In this document: in pieces, positions 17,483 to 25,081 of the stretch | Numbering within the stretch: position 1 is the first letter of the stretch | Layout of the letters: every line of letters starts with the position of its first letter | Source: CAZOKO01 sp964580455 | Lineage (GTDB): Bacteria; Desulfobacterota; WTBG01 | DNA: 28,353 bases | Assembly: GCA_964580455.1 (NCBI GenBank) | Contig: CAZOKO010000025.1 | Coordinates: 1-28,353 of the forward strand | Direction: 5' to 3' | The notes under the pieces: model-generated | Told to the model about the DNA's origin: nothing | Databases searched by the model: none | Seen by the model: only the letters and a program-made list of their open reading frames with translations | Position numbers and translations under genes: made by a program

Positions 17483-17548
17483 TAATCGCTTTAGTGGGTA
17501 ATTTTCCGAGAAAATTCGAAAGCAATCATTCAATTGAAGGTTATTACT

Positions 17549-18556
17549 ATGAGTTCCGCAGTTTCTGAGCCATTGGTTTCTTATATAAAAAATTTCTCGA
17601 AGGCTACGGTTTTGGTCATCGGAGATCTCATGATTGACGAGTTCATCTATGGCAGGGCAGAACGCATTTCTCCTGAGGCACCTGTTCCTGTAGTTAATGT
17701 AGTTGAAAAAAGGTATCGCCTGGGGGGAGCAGCGAATGTTCTTAATAACATCCACGCTCTTAATGGAAAAGGATTTCTTTGTGGCGTTGTCGGGAATGAT
17801 GAAATGGGAAATAAATTTACAGGTGAGATAAAACGTTTGGGTGCAACTGCCGGCGGGATTGTAAAGGAGCGCGGCCGGCCGACTACTGTAAAGACAAGGA
17901 TTATAGCAGATCAGCGTCAGCAGGTAGTGCGTTATGATCAGGAGGTAAGGAAAGAGATCGCTCATTCAAGTAGAAATAAGATGTTGCGCTACCTTAAAGA
18001 CAAGTTCAAAAGTGCTAACGCCTTGATCATTTCTGATTATGCTAAGGGGGTCATTTCCGCTGCTTTCTTAAAGGAGCTGTTACCTCTGGCCAAGAAAAGG
18101 GAAATACTTATCTGTGCAGATCATCCCAAGCTTAACAATCACACCTTATATGAAAGACACGCAAACATCATTACCCCCAATAAGAAAGAGGCTTCCAGGG
18201 TGAGCGGTATCGAGATCGAGAGCGAGATAGGTCTGGTAAGGGCAGGCAAGAAACTGCTTGCCAGTTTGGCATGTGACGCAGTTCTCATTACCCGGGGAGA
18301 GGAAGGAATGACTCTTTTTGAGAAAAGAAAAGGCAGTTTTACCCATATCCCTACTAAGGCAAAAGAGGTCTATGACGTTACCGGTGCAGGAGATACGGTA
18401 ATAGCAACACTCGCCATGGCTTTAGCCGTAGGCGCATCTAATGAGGAGGCTGCCAGGATTTCCAATCATGCCGCCGGTATAGTTGTAAGCAAACTGGGAA
18501 CAGCTACGGCAACCCCGGAGGAACTTATCGAGAACATAAGGGAGGACCCCTTTTGA
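17549..18556 (+). CDS. rfaE1: D-glycero-beta-D-manno-heptose-7-phosphate kinase (HldE domain I)
   Basis: A 335-residue PfkB-family sugar kinase that phosphorylates heptose 7-phosphate at C1, a step toward ADP-heptose for the LPS inner core. Signatures are VIGDLMIDEFIYGRAERISP near the N-terminus, EAPVPVV, LGGAANVLNNI and a C-terminal PfkB motif DVTGAGDTVIATLA with the catalytic aspartate in GAGD. The length equals only the kinase half of bifunctional HldE (about 475 residues); the adenylyltransferase half must be encoded elsewhere. I chose the ATG at 17549, which has GAAGG 8 bp upstream, over an in-frame TTG at 17534. A strong promoter precedes it, and the DUF4416 gene begins 4 bp after its stop, so they form an operon. 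Confidence 0.93.
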   Translation: MSSAVSEPLVSYIKNFSKATVLVIGDLMIDEFIYGRAERISPEAPVPVVNVVEKRYRLGGAANVLNNIHALNGKGFLCGVVGNDEMGNKFTGEIKRLGATAGGIVKERGRPTTVKTRIIADQRQQVVRYDQEVRKEIAHSSRNKMLRYLKDKFKSANALIISDYAKGVISAAFLKELLPLAKKREILICADHPKLNNHTLYERHANIITPNKKEASRVSGIEIESEIGLVRAGKKLLASLACDAVLITRGEEGMTLFEKRKGSFTHIPTKAKEVYDVTGAGDTVIATLAMALAVGASNEEAARISNHAAGIVVSKLGTATATPEELIENIREDPF

Positions 18557-18560
18557 AGAC

Positions 18561-19091
18561 ATGAGCCAACCCTCAACTCCCAGGCCTGTAAAGTTGATAG
18601 TTAGTATTATCTCAAAGGATGAGAGTATCATTAATTTAGCTGTCGCTGACCTTTCTCAATCATATGGGAGGATAGATTTTATGAGCAAACGCCTTCCCTT
18701 TAATATGACTACTTACTACCAGTCTGAGATGGGGAGGAATCTGACAAGGAGGTTTATAACTTTTGAAAAACTTCTTGCGGCTGATAGCTTGCCTGATATT
18801 AAAAGATGGACTGATGGACTTGAATCAAGGCACAAGGATGATGAGGGAAACAGGAGGGTTAATCTTGATCCCGGTTATATGTCTTTGTATCATCTGATCC
18901 TGGCTACCAATAAAAAGTATTCTCACAGACCTTACCTGAGGGACGGAGTCTCAGCTGACTTAACCCTCATCTACAGAAGGAAAAGTTTCCAATCCCTAGA
19001 GTGGACATTTCCTGATTATGGTTCAGCAGAAATTATTGAAATAATGAACAGGCTGAGGGAAAGATACCGGGTCCAGCTTGGGGGAATGTGA
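18561..19091 (+). CDS. DUF4416 family protein
   Basis: A 176-residue cytoplasmic protein of unknown function. It resembles the DUF4416 family: the start PRPVKLIVSIISKDESIIN, the central LPFNMTTYYQSEMG followed by RRFITFEKLL, then VNLDPGYMSLYHLILAT and a C-terminal WTFPDYGS. Members are found in deltaproteobacteria, planctomycetes and related phyla and are sometimes mislabelled GTP-binding proteins; I see no P-loop. It starts 4 bp after the heptose kinase stop with GGGAGG upstream at about 18539, so it is co-transcribed and perhaps co-functional with LPS-core sugar synthesis, though that is inference. Confidence 0.85.
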   Translation: MSQPSTPRPVKLIVSIISKDESIINLAVADLSQSYGRIDFMSKRLPFNMTTYYQSEMGRNLTRRFITFEKLLAADSLPDIKRWTDGLESRHKDDEGNRRVNLDPGYMSLYHLILATNKKYSHRPYLRDGVSADLTLIYRRKSFQSLEWTFPDYGSAEIIEIMNRLRERYRVQLGGM

Positions 19092-19114
19092 GTTGAGCTT
19101 TTGGAATAGCTTAG

Positions 19115-19231
19115 ATGGTGGATTTTAAATACCAGATACTGGATATATATCTTGCTTGTATTTTATCCGGGATTGTTTTAATTATCCTGATTACAGCCTA
19201 CAGCAGCCAAATTATAAGCACCTGTTCTTAG
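19115..19231 (+). CDS. Possible small membrane protein (38 residues), doubtful
   Basis: An ATG frame of 38 codons fills most of the spacer before yicC. The translation has one long hydrophobic run (LACILSGIVLIILITA) that could span a membrane, flanked by polar ends. A weak GGA lies about 10 bp upstream. Against it, the frame runs through the dispersed 12-mer AGATACTGGATA (19134-19145) and AT-rich spacer DNA often gives such frames by chance. Confidence 0.2.
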   Translation: MVDFKYQILDIYLACILSGIVLIILITAYSSQIISTCS

Positions 19232-19254
19232 CACTAGACAGAAAAGGAGTGTAA

Positions 19255-20133
19255 ATGTTAAAAAGCATGACCGGTTATGGACGGGCAGAATCTTCGGCGG
19301 GGGAAGATAAGATTGTAGTTGAGGCGAAGTCGAGCAATCATCGATACTGTGACATTTGTTTGAGAATCCCCCAAAAATATGTTTCCATCGAAAAAGAAAT
19401 CAAAAGACTTGTTTTATCACGACTCACAAGAGGAAGAATCGATTTATCCCTTCAGTTTGAAAATGGGGAGGAAAAAGAACTAAACCTTGAATTGAACGCC
19501 CCTCTGGTACAACGCTACTATCTCCTCTTAAAACAATTGAAGGAAAACTTACAATTATCTGAAGAGATTACCCTCGACCAGGTTTTGACGCAGAAGGATA
19601 TTATTTTTTCTCAATCCATGCCCCAGAATGATGTTTGCGAGTGGGAGACAATAAAAGGTCCCATTGCTTCCGCTATAGATGAGCTTGTGAAAATGCGAGA
19701 AGCGGAAGGCCTGCTATTAAAAGAGGATTTTCTTTCACGGTTAAAGAAGATTGAACTCTTGATTGATCAAATCAAATCTATTTCAGATTCAGCTTTTTGT
19801 GATCATCAGAAGAGTTTAAGTAAAAAGATACATGCCCTTTGTAAGAACATGGAGATTGATGAATCAAGGCTTGCTCAGGAAGTATCCTATTTGGTTGAGA
19901 GAAGTGATATTTCAGAGGAGTTGGTGCGGGTTCAAAGCCACCTTCTTCAGTTTAAGGACTGGCTAGATTCAGAAGATGCAGTTGGGAGGAGATTGGACTT
20001 TTTAATCCAGGAGATTCACAGGGAAGTGAATACCATAGGTTCTAAATCTTACCGTGCAGAAATGTCATTTAAAGTAGTAGAGATCAAAAATGAACTGGAG
20101 AGAATCCGGGAACAGGTGCAGAATATTGAATAG
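19255..20133 (+). CDS. yicC: YicC family endoribonuclease
   Basis: A 292-residue YicC-type protein; E. coli YicC has been described as an endoribonuclease affecting small-RNA stability. The family start MLKSMTGYGRAE is exact, and the C-terminal DUF1732 part has ISEELVRVQSHLLQF, RRLDFLIQEIHREVNTIGSKS and the final VVEIKNELERIREQVQNIE. The length matches the family (about 290). The ATG has a good AAGGAG ribosome site 6 bp upstream. The order yicC-remA-gmk is a widely conserved cluster, commonly followed by rpoZ, which is absent here. Confidence 0.95.
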   Translation: MLKSMTGYGRAESSAGEDKIVVEAKSSNHRYCDICLRIPQKYVSIEKEIKRLVLSRLTRGRIDLSLQFENGEEKELNLELNAPLVQRYYLLLKQLKENLQLSEEITLDQVLTQKDIIFSQSMPQNDVCEWETIKGPIASAIDELVKMREAEGLLLKEDFLSRLKKIELLIDQIKSISDSAFCDHQKSLSKKIHALCKNMEIDESRLAQEVSYLVERSDISEELVRVQSHLLQFKDWLDSEDAVGRRLDFLIQEIHREVNTIGSKSYRAEMSFKVVEIKNELERIREQVQNIE

Positions 20134-20212
20134 TGCCCTTCCTGAAATCATTCTGGTAGAATATTTCCTGAATAGCATTGTTTTTAGAATTCAAAGCACG
20201 AAACAAGAAAGA

Positions 20213-20255
20213 GAATTTAGGAATTGAGAAAATTCCTGAATCTCTTAATTCCTAA
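20213..20255. repeat. AGGAATT/AATTCCT inverted repeats before remA
   Basis: TTAGGAATT (20217-20225) is an exact inverted copy of AATTCCTAA (20247-20255), with a third related copy AATTCCTGAA at 20231-20240 allowing alternative hairpins. It resembles the inner arms of the repeat at 11833-11870. It ends 19 bp before the remA GTG and so lies in the leader of remA-gmk. Confidence 0.55.
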
Positions 20256-20274
20256 GCTCCTTACGGTTTAAGTC

Positions 20275-20541
20275 GTGGTCCCTAAATTACTAAATATCGG
20301 CTTTGGGAATACTGTGGTCTCCTCCCGGGTGGTGACAATTATAACCGCAGGTTCTTCTCCTATGAAAAGATTGAAGGAGGAAGCTAAAGAGAGTGGAAAG
20401 CTGATTGACGCCACACAGGGCAGAAAAACCCGTTCCATCATCATTACAGACAGTGACCACATTATACTATCCGCCATTCAGGCAGAAACAATTGCCCAGA
20501 GACTTGACGAGGAAGACTCCAGGTTGTATCCCAGGAAATAG
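20275..20541 (+). CDS. remA: RemA-like DUF370 regulator
   Basis: An 88-residue DUF370 protein related to RemA, the ring-forming DNA-binding regulator of extracellular-matrix genes in Bacillus subtilis. Family landmarks are KLLNIGFGNTVVSSRVVTI near the start, the GKLIDATQGRKTRSIIITDS core and HIILSAIQAETIAQR at the end. The start is GTG at 20275, giving VVPKLLNIGFGN, which lines up with the usual MNxKLLNIGFGN; no strong ribosome site is visible. In Gram-negatives its role is not established. gmk starts 3 bp after its stop, so the two are co-transcribed. Confidence 0.92.
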   Translation: MVPKLLNIGFGNTVVSSRVVTIITAGSSPMKRLKEEAKESGKLIDATQGRKTRSIIITDSDHIILSAIQAETIAQRLDEEDSRLYPRK

Positions 20542-20544
20542 CCT

Positions 20545-21123
20545 ATGGGAAAAGAACCAATTTTATTTATAGTTTCTGCACCCTCAGGGGCAGGCAAAAC
20601 TTCCCTCTGCAGGGAAGTACTTGCTCATATTCCTGGTTTGCGCTTTTCTATTTCTTACACCACCAGGCCCCCCCGCCACAAAGAGATAAGTGGGGTCGAT
20701 TACAACTTTATCTCACTTGAAGAATTCCAGAAGATGATCGAGGCTGATCAGCTGGTAGAATGGACTGAGATCTATGGGAATTTTTATGGTACTTCAAGAC
20801 TCTCTGTAGAAGAATGCAGGGATAAAGGTATAGACATCATTTTTGATATAGACCCGGTTGGTGCCAGGAGCATTAAGGAAGCGTATAATGATAGTATTAC
20901 TATCTTTGTCCTTCCTCCTTCATATAAAGAGCTGGAAGAACGTTTAACCCAGAGGGGTACAGACAATAAGGCTGTCATCAAAAATCGGCTGGATAAAGCA
21001 AGAGATGAAATCGAGCAGTCAAGCTGGTACCAATATCAGATCGTCAACGATGATTTCAAAGATGCAGTAGGACAACTAAAAGGAATTATTGATTCTGAGC
21101 GATTGAAAAGAAAGAGAAAGTAG
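20545..21123 (+). CDS. gmk: Guanylate kinase
   Basis: A 192-residue guanylate kinase, phosphorylating GMP to GDP with ATP. The P-loop SAPSGAGKTS is at residues 11-20, followed by the GMP-binding SISYTTRPPRHKEISGVDY, WTEIYGNFYGTSR and FDIDPVGARSIK. The C-terminal lid contains RLTQRGTDNKAVIKNRLDKA. The length is typical (about 190-207). The ATG has AGGA upstream and lies 3 bp after remA. The expected downstream rpoZ (RNA polymerase omega) is missing from this locus. Confidence 0.96.
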   Translation: MGKEPILFIVSAPSGAGKTSLCREVLAHIPGLRFSISYTTRPPRHKEISGVDYNFISLEEFQKMIEADQLVEWTEIYGNFYGTSRLSVEECRDKGIDIIFDIDPVGARSIKEAYNDSITIFVLPPSYKELEERLTQRGTDNKAVIKNRLDKARDEIEQSSWYQYQIVNDDFKDAVGQLKGIIDSERLKRKRK

Positions 21124-21138
21124 TTACACAATAATATC

Positions 21139-21166
21139 GCTACAGATGGAGCGCTTTCACTGTAGC
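21139..21166 (+). terminator. Hairpin after gmk
   Basis: GCTACAG (21139-21145) and CTGTAGC (21160-21166) form a perfect 7-bp stem 15 bp after the gmk stop, with AGCGCT inside the loop. No T run follows, so it would be an imperfect terminator. Confidence 0.3.
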
Positions 21167-21210
21167 TAGAATAATAATTGTTCGGCTTATTGACATTCTC
21201 GTTGCCGCAT

Positions 21211-21286
21211 TGTCGTTCCCGCGGAAGCAGGAAGCTATATCAAATTGAGGTGTTGCTCCAGGATTCCTGCTTTCACGGAAATGACA
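21211..21286. repeat. Palindromic repeat before pyrF
   Basis: TGTCGTTCCCG (from 21211) roughly mirrors CGGAAATGACA (to 21286), and inside GCAGGAA (21227-21233) pairs exactly with TTCCTGC (21264-21270). It belongs to the same general class as the repeats at 1884-1982 (TTCCCGCGAAAGC... type). Confidence 0.55.
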
Positions 21287-21387
21287 ATTTGTCTTAAACT
21301 TTATGTTTTAGTTGTCTATTAAAAACCCACCGGGTTTTGAACAGATACAGATTGCAGAAATTCGTAGATGTTATTTTAGGAAGAAGG

Positions 21388-22116
21388 ATGGGAGTCGCCT
21401 CATCAGAAAAAATCATCCTGGCCCTTGATGTTGAAGGTTTTAATGATGCTGAGAAATTTGTTAAATTACTCTGTGACACTGTAGGTGTTTTTAAAGTAGG
21501 AAAGCAGCTTTTTACCCGCTGTGGTCCTGAAATCGTTGAGATGATCCATCGCCACGGGGGGAAGGTTTTTTTAGATCTTAAATTTCATGATATTCCCCAT
21601 ACGGTGGCACGTGCGGTTGAGGAGGCCTGCAGGCTTAGAGTTTTTATGTTAACTATCCATGCGATGGGTGGGCAAAAGATGATAAGAGACGCAGTTGATA
21701 CCAGCACTAAATGGGCCCAAAATGCGTCCTCCCCTCCACCTCTTATCCTGGCTGTTACCATCCTTACCAGTTTAAAACAGGAAGACCTTAAAGATATAGG
21801 GATAGTTTCTCCTGTGGAAGAAGCAGTATTGCGCCTGGCTGAGCTTTCCAGGCATGCAGGCGTTAATGGAGTAATAGCTTCTGCCAGAGAGGCATCACCG
21901 ATTAGGGCTAATTGTGGTAATGATTTTATTATTGTTACACCCGGCATTAGACCAAGGGGGACAGCACCTGACGACCAGAAGCGTACCGTAACCCCAAAAG
22001 AGGCACTTGTGGCAGGCGCTAACTACATTGTGGTAGGCCGTCCGATACTAAAAGCCAAAGATCCACTAAAGGCTGCGATGGAAATAATAGAAGAATTGGG
22101 GGGAGAAGAAAGATAA
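21388..22116 (+). CDS. pyrF: Orotidine 5'-phosphate decarboxylase
   Basis: A 242-residue PyrF, converting OMP to UMP in the last step of de novo pyrimidine synthesis. The catalytic cluster DLKFHDIP (63-70; Asp63, Lys65, Asp68) is intact, the first strand has ILALDVEGF (10-18), and the phosphate-binding TPGIRP and VVGRPI are near the C-terminus. I prefer the ATG at 21388 (preceded by AGGAAGAAGG) to the in-frame TTG at 21337, because PyrF proteins usually begin a few residues before the LALD strand. The rRNA methyltransferase gene starts about 37 bp downstream, so they are likely co-transcribed. The upstream spacer is occupied by a repeat. Confidence 0.95.
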   Translation: MGVASSEKIILALDVEGFNDAEKFVKLLCDTVGVFKVGKQLFTRCGPEIVEMIHRHGGKVFLDLKFHDIPHTVARAVEEACRLRVFMLTIHAMGGQKMIRDAVDTSTKWAQNASSPPPLILAVTILTSLKQEDLKDIGIVSPVEEAVLRLAELSRHAGVNGVIASAREASPIRANCGNDFIIVTPGIRPRGTAPDDQKRTVTPKEALVAGANYIVVGRPILKAKDPLKAAMEIIEELGGEER

Positions 22117-22153
22117 AAAGTTGCATGTCCCTATTGAATACAAGGAACAAGAA

Positions 22154-22906
22154 GTGTCTGACATCATTTATGGAATCAATCCGGTAACCGAAATCCTTAA
22201 GATCCGGGAATCCCGGATTAAAAAGATCCTCCTTGCAAAAGAGAAAGAGGCAAAAGGACTCAAAACGCTGCTTAATCTTGCCCGGAAAGGAAAAGTTCCT
22301 GTTGAATATAAGGAAAAACGTTTATTAGACCAGATCTCAGGCGTCAAACATCATCAGGGTATTCTGGCAATTGTTTCGGCCTATAGAGAGACTGATTTAG
22401 ATGAGATTATCGAGAGCTGGCAGAATTCCGGCGAGAAACTGCTGGCATTGATTTTAGACGGTATTCAGGACCCCCAAAACCTGGGCGCATTAATTCGTAC
22501 TGCCTGCGCCTGTGGTGTTCACGGGGTTATTACCTTAAGAGATCGGGCATCTCCTATAACCGGGGCAGTCTTTAAGGCATCAGCGGGAGCCGCAGAGCAT
22601 ATGAACATTGCCCGGGCAGGTAATCTATCAGTTGTCATTGAGCGCCTAAAAGAAAGGGGGGCCTGGATTGTAGGAACTGATGCCAGTAGCAAGAAAAGCC
22701 TGTATGACTTAGATGGCACTCTTGACCTGGCTCTGGTTATTGGAAGCGAAAGCAAAGGTATAAGGCCATTGCTTAAGAAAAAATGTGATTTTCTTGTAAA
22801 TATCCCCTTGAGGGGGAAAATCTCTTCCCTCAATGCATCTGCAGCAGGGGCAATCGCCCTCTACGAAATAACAAGACAACGTTATCATCAAGGTAAAAAG
22901 AGTTGA
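22154..22906 (+). CDS. rlmB: 23S rRNA 2'-O-ribose methyltransferase, RlmB/TrmH (SPOUT) family
   Basis: A SpoU/TrmH-family methyltransferase of about 251 residues, most likely acting at G2251 of 23S rRNA like RlmB. The N-terminal substrate-binding domain begins IIYGINPVTEILK and contains SGVKHHQGILAIV. The knotted SPOUT domain follows with motif 1 LDGIQDPQNLGALIRTA, motif 2 LVIGSESKGIRPLL and motif 3 IPLRGKISSLNASAAGAIAL. I favour the GTG at 22154, with AAGGA 7-8 bp upstream and IIYGINPV directly after, over the in-frame TTG at 22121 that has no ribosome site. Other TrmH-group targets cannot be excluded by eye. Confidence 0.9.
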   Translation: MSDIIYGINPVTEILKIRESRIKKILLAKEKEAKGLKTLLNLARKGKVPVEYKEKRLLDQISGVKHHQGILAIVSAYRETDLDEIIESWQNSGEKLLALILDGIQDPQNLGALIRTACACGVHGVITLRDRASPITGAVFKASAGAAEHMNIARAGNLSVVIERLKERGAWIVGTDASSKKSLYDLDGTLDLALVIGSESKGIRPLLKKKCDFLVNIPLRGKISSLNASAAGAIALYEITRQRYHQGKKS

Positions 22907-23222
22907 TAACGCCCCTTCCAACGCGTCGCCCATCATAGATGGGTATAAAGGCACTCGTTTTTGATTCCATGTTTTGTGACCAATATCCAAAGATGTCCTG
23001 CTCAATTTCTATATGCCTGGAACACTGTTATATATTATACTTTTGGCAGGGTTACTATAAATGTTACCCCTTTATCATCCTCTACAAGAAGAATTCTCAT
23101 GTCTCAATCCTCTGCAAAGCTAGAAAGAAAGCCCCACTAGTTGTAGCGAAATGAAAGAATATTAGTAACCCATTTAAGCCAACGTACATTATTTGTGAAC
23201 CTTCGAATTATTCTTACATAAA
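22907..23222. other. Spacer between convergent genes; no supported gene
   Basis: This 316-bp stretch separates the plus-strand rlmB from the minus-strand glycosyltransferase, so both transcripts end here. It contains a small hairpin CCCATC-ATA-GATGGG (22929-22943), followed about 13 bp later by a TTTTT run. A 71-codon frame at 22939-23154 has no ribosome site and Cys-rich, family-less content. I see no tRNA. Confidence 0.5.
22929..22943 (+). terminator. Weak candidate terminator hairpin after rlmB
   Basis: A 6-bp stem CCCATC/GATGGG with an ATA loop 22 bp after the rlmB stop. The T run is about 13 bp further on, too far for a classical intrinsic terminator. Confidence 0.25.
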
Positions 23223-24869
23223 CTACTGATTGCAAAGTAGCAGATATCCACCCCAGGATCTGTGTTCTGAATATTTGCTTTTAAGTTTGATCTTCCATGG
23301 TACCTGCGGAAAATTTTTAAATTTCCTTTCTGAAAGCACTAAATATCTCTTTCCCTGAGCAGACATGAAAGTATAAACATCTTCCTGTTTTGTCAGGGTA
23401 ACAATAGGTCTTTTTGCATAAAATCTGAATGTATAATTACCATAAGATCCGAAATAGGCAAGCGGTGCTGCAGGGGTAATTAGTTTGGAAACTTGAATAT
23501 AAAAATGCTTCCCCGAGTCATAAATATTTCTTATAGGAACAGTGTAGGTAAAATAGCAAGAATAACAGATCAACGTTATTAGTATTAACGTAGTGAGTGA
23601 TGTTTTATGGGTCGACAACAAGGGAAGGAATCTTTTTAAGCCAGCCACAATTATTAAACTCAGTCCTGCAAAAAGAAAAAAAGAAGCAGTATGAGGAAAA
23701 TGACTGCTTGGAATGTTGAAGTCAAAAGTATCACCTATGAGAAATGAGATTCCTGTAAGGGTAATACCAGTAGCAAAGCATATTCTTTGAATAATAACAG
23801 GCTTGTAACTTATTTTTTCTCCCGCCCACTGCCAGATAGCTTCCCATGTCGACCCAACAAGCAGAGCAATAGCAGGTGTAACAGGCAGGAGGTAGAAATC
23901 TCTCTTGGATTTGGAAAGGGAAAGAAAGAGGATATTTCCTAAAAACCAGAGAAGAAGAAAAACATTTTCCTTCCTCCAGCGTTCAAGTCTCTTTGACAGT
24001 GCAAGCACTATGGAAAAGGGGAGGAAAAATATCCAGGGGAACAGCATTCCCCATATGTTTCCAAAATAGTAATAAAAAGGCCTTCTGTGAGCAAAACCTG
24101 TTGCGACTCTTCCGATTGTTTCCCAGATAACAACAAGTGCAAATTTTGGGTGGATTTTCAATATGAGAAACGACCAGGGAAGCAGGATGATAAAGAAAAA
24201 TGTCAAGCCGAAGAGAAAAGGTTTACTTATAAGAATCTTTTTCTTCCCATAGATAAAGAGATAGGCAATAATTGGAATCAGAGGAAAAGTGAAAGCAAAA
24301 GGCCCTTTAGTCATGGTGCCAAGACCCATCATGGCAAAGAAGAGAGAAAACCAGATTTTTGCACGTGCTGGTTCCCGGTATCCTCTAAAAAAGAAGTAGA
24401 TAGAACCTGTGATAAAAAGGGTGAGCATAGATTCCATTTCCGCATAGCGGACCTGATCCATAAACATATTTGTGACCATAAGGATCAGTGCAGACCATAA
24501 TCCAATTTTTCTGTTAAAGAGAAGGCTGCCAAGCAGAAAAGTAAAGAGGATGGTTCCCATGCCTGCACCTGCTGAGGGGATTCTGGCGGTGAGTTCGTTT
24601 ACACCTGTTTTTAAGGAGCAAAGCGCAACAAGCCAGTAAAAAAGAGGGGGTTTGGTTAGAATCACCTCCCCCTCCAGCTGGGGAACTATCCAGTTACCTG
24701 TTTCCAGCATCTCCCTAGCTACTTCTGCTCGGCGAGACTCATTTCTCACATGGTAGAAATTGGAATCTCCTAATTTATAAAAAAATGTCAAGGTAGAAAA
24801 TAGAAGCAGAAAGGTGATAAGAAAGAGTTTATTTTCAAAGATATGATGAGTTTTCCCTGTACTTTTCAT
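23223..24869 (-). CDS. ArnT/PMT-like membrane glycosyltransferase (GT39/GT83 type)
   Basis: A 548-residue polytopic GT-C protein resembling ArnT and related enzymes that move a sugar from a polyprenyl phosphate carrier to lipid A or another periplasmic acceptor. After a first membrane segment (about 15-31) comes the periplasmic loop motif RNESRRAEVAREMLETGNWI, then LTKPPLFYWLVAL, both diagnostic of the group. About ten further hydrophobic segments follow, then a soluble C-terminal domain (about 455-548). The catalytic acidic motif is usually DE; here it is Asn-Glu. AAGGA precedes the ATG at 24869, and a TATAAT box lies upstream at 24923-24928 on the minus strand near the scaffold gap. The donor and acceptor cannot be told from sequence. 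Confidence 0.88.
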   Translation of the reverse strand: MKSTGKTHHIFENKLFLITFLLLFSTLTFFYKLGDSNFYHVRNESRRAEVAREMLETGNWIVPQLEGEVILTKPPLFYWLVALCSLKTGVNELTARIPSAGAGMGTILFTFLLGSLLFNRKIGLWSALILMVTNMFMDQVRYAEMESMLTLFITGSIYFFFRGYREPARAKIWFSLFFAMMGLGTMTKGPFAFTFPLIPIIAYLFIYGKKKILISKPFLFGLTFFFIILLPWSFLILKIHPKFALVVIWETIGRVATGFAHRRPFYYYFGNIWGMLFPWIFFLPFSIVLALSKRLERWRKENVFLLLWFLGNILFLSLSKSKRDFYLLPVTPAIALLVGSTWEAIWQWAGEKISYKPVIIQRICFATGITLTGISFLIGDTFDFNIPSSHFPHTASFFLFAGLSLIIVAGLKRFLPLLSTHKTSLTTLILITLICYSCYFTYTVPIRNIYDSGKHFYIQVSKLITPAAPLAYFGSYGNYTFRFYAKRPIVTLTKQEDVYTFMSAQGKRYLVLSERKFKNFPQVPWKIKLKSKYSEHRSWGGYLLLCNQ

Positions 24870-24956
24870 AACTTGATTCCTTGGGGTTTTCCTTTTTTTA
24901 AATCAGATCGTAAAGATGTCAAATTATATTGAATCTGTGCACAAAGGGAAAAGAAG

Positions 24957-25056
24957 NNNNNNNNNNNNNNNNNNNNNNNNNNNNNNNNNNNNNNNNNNNN
25001 NNNNNNNNNNNNNNNNNNNNNNNNNNNNNNNNNNNNNNNNNNNNNNNNNNNNNNNN
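24957..25056. other. Scaffold gap (100 N)
   Basis: Exactly 100 undetermined bases, the usual placeholder for a gap of unknown length. Genes right of it are linked to the glycosyltransferase only by scaffolding, so additional genes may be missing here. Confidence 0.99.
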
Positions 25057-25081
25057 AGTGTACTCATTGGGGTGTGTTTAT

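Noticed and set aside
22939..23154. 71-codon frame after rlmB
   Set aside because: No ribosome site or recognisable content; lies in a convergent-gene spacer.
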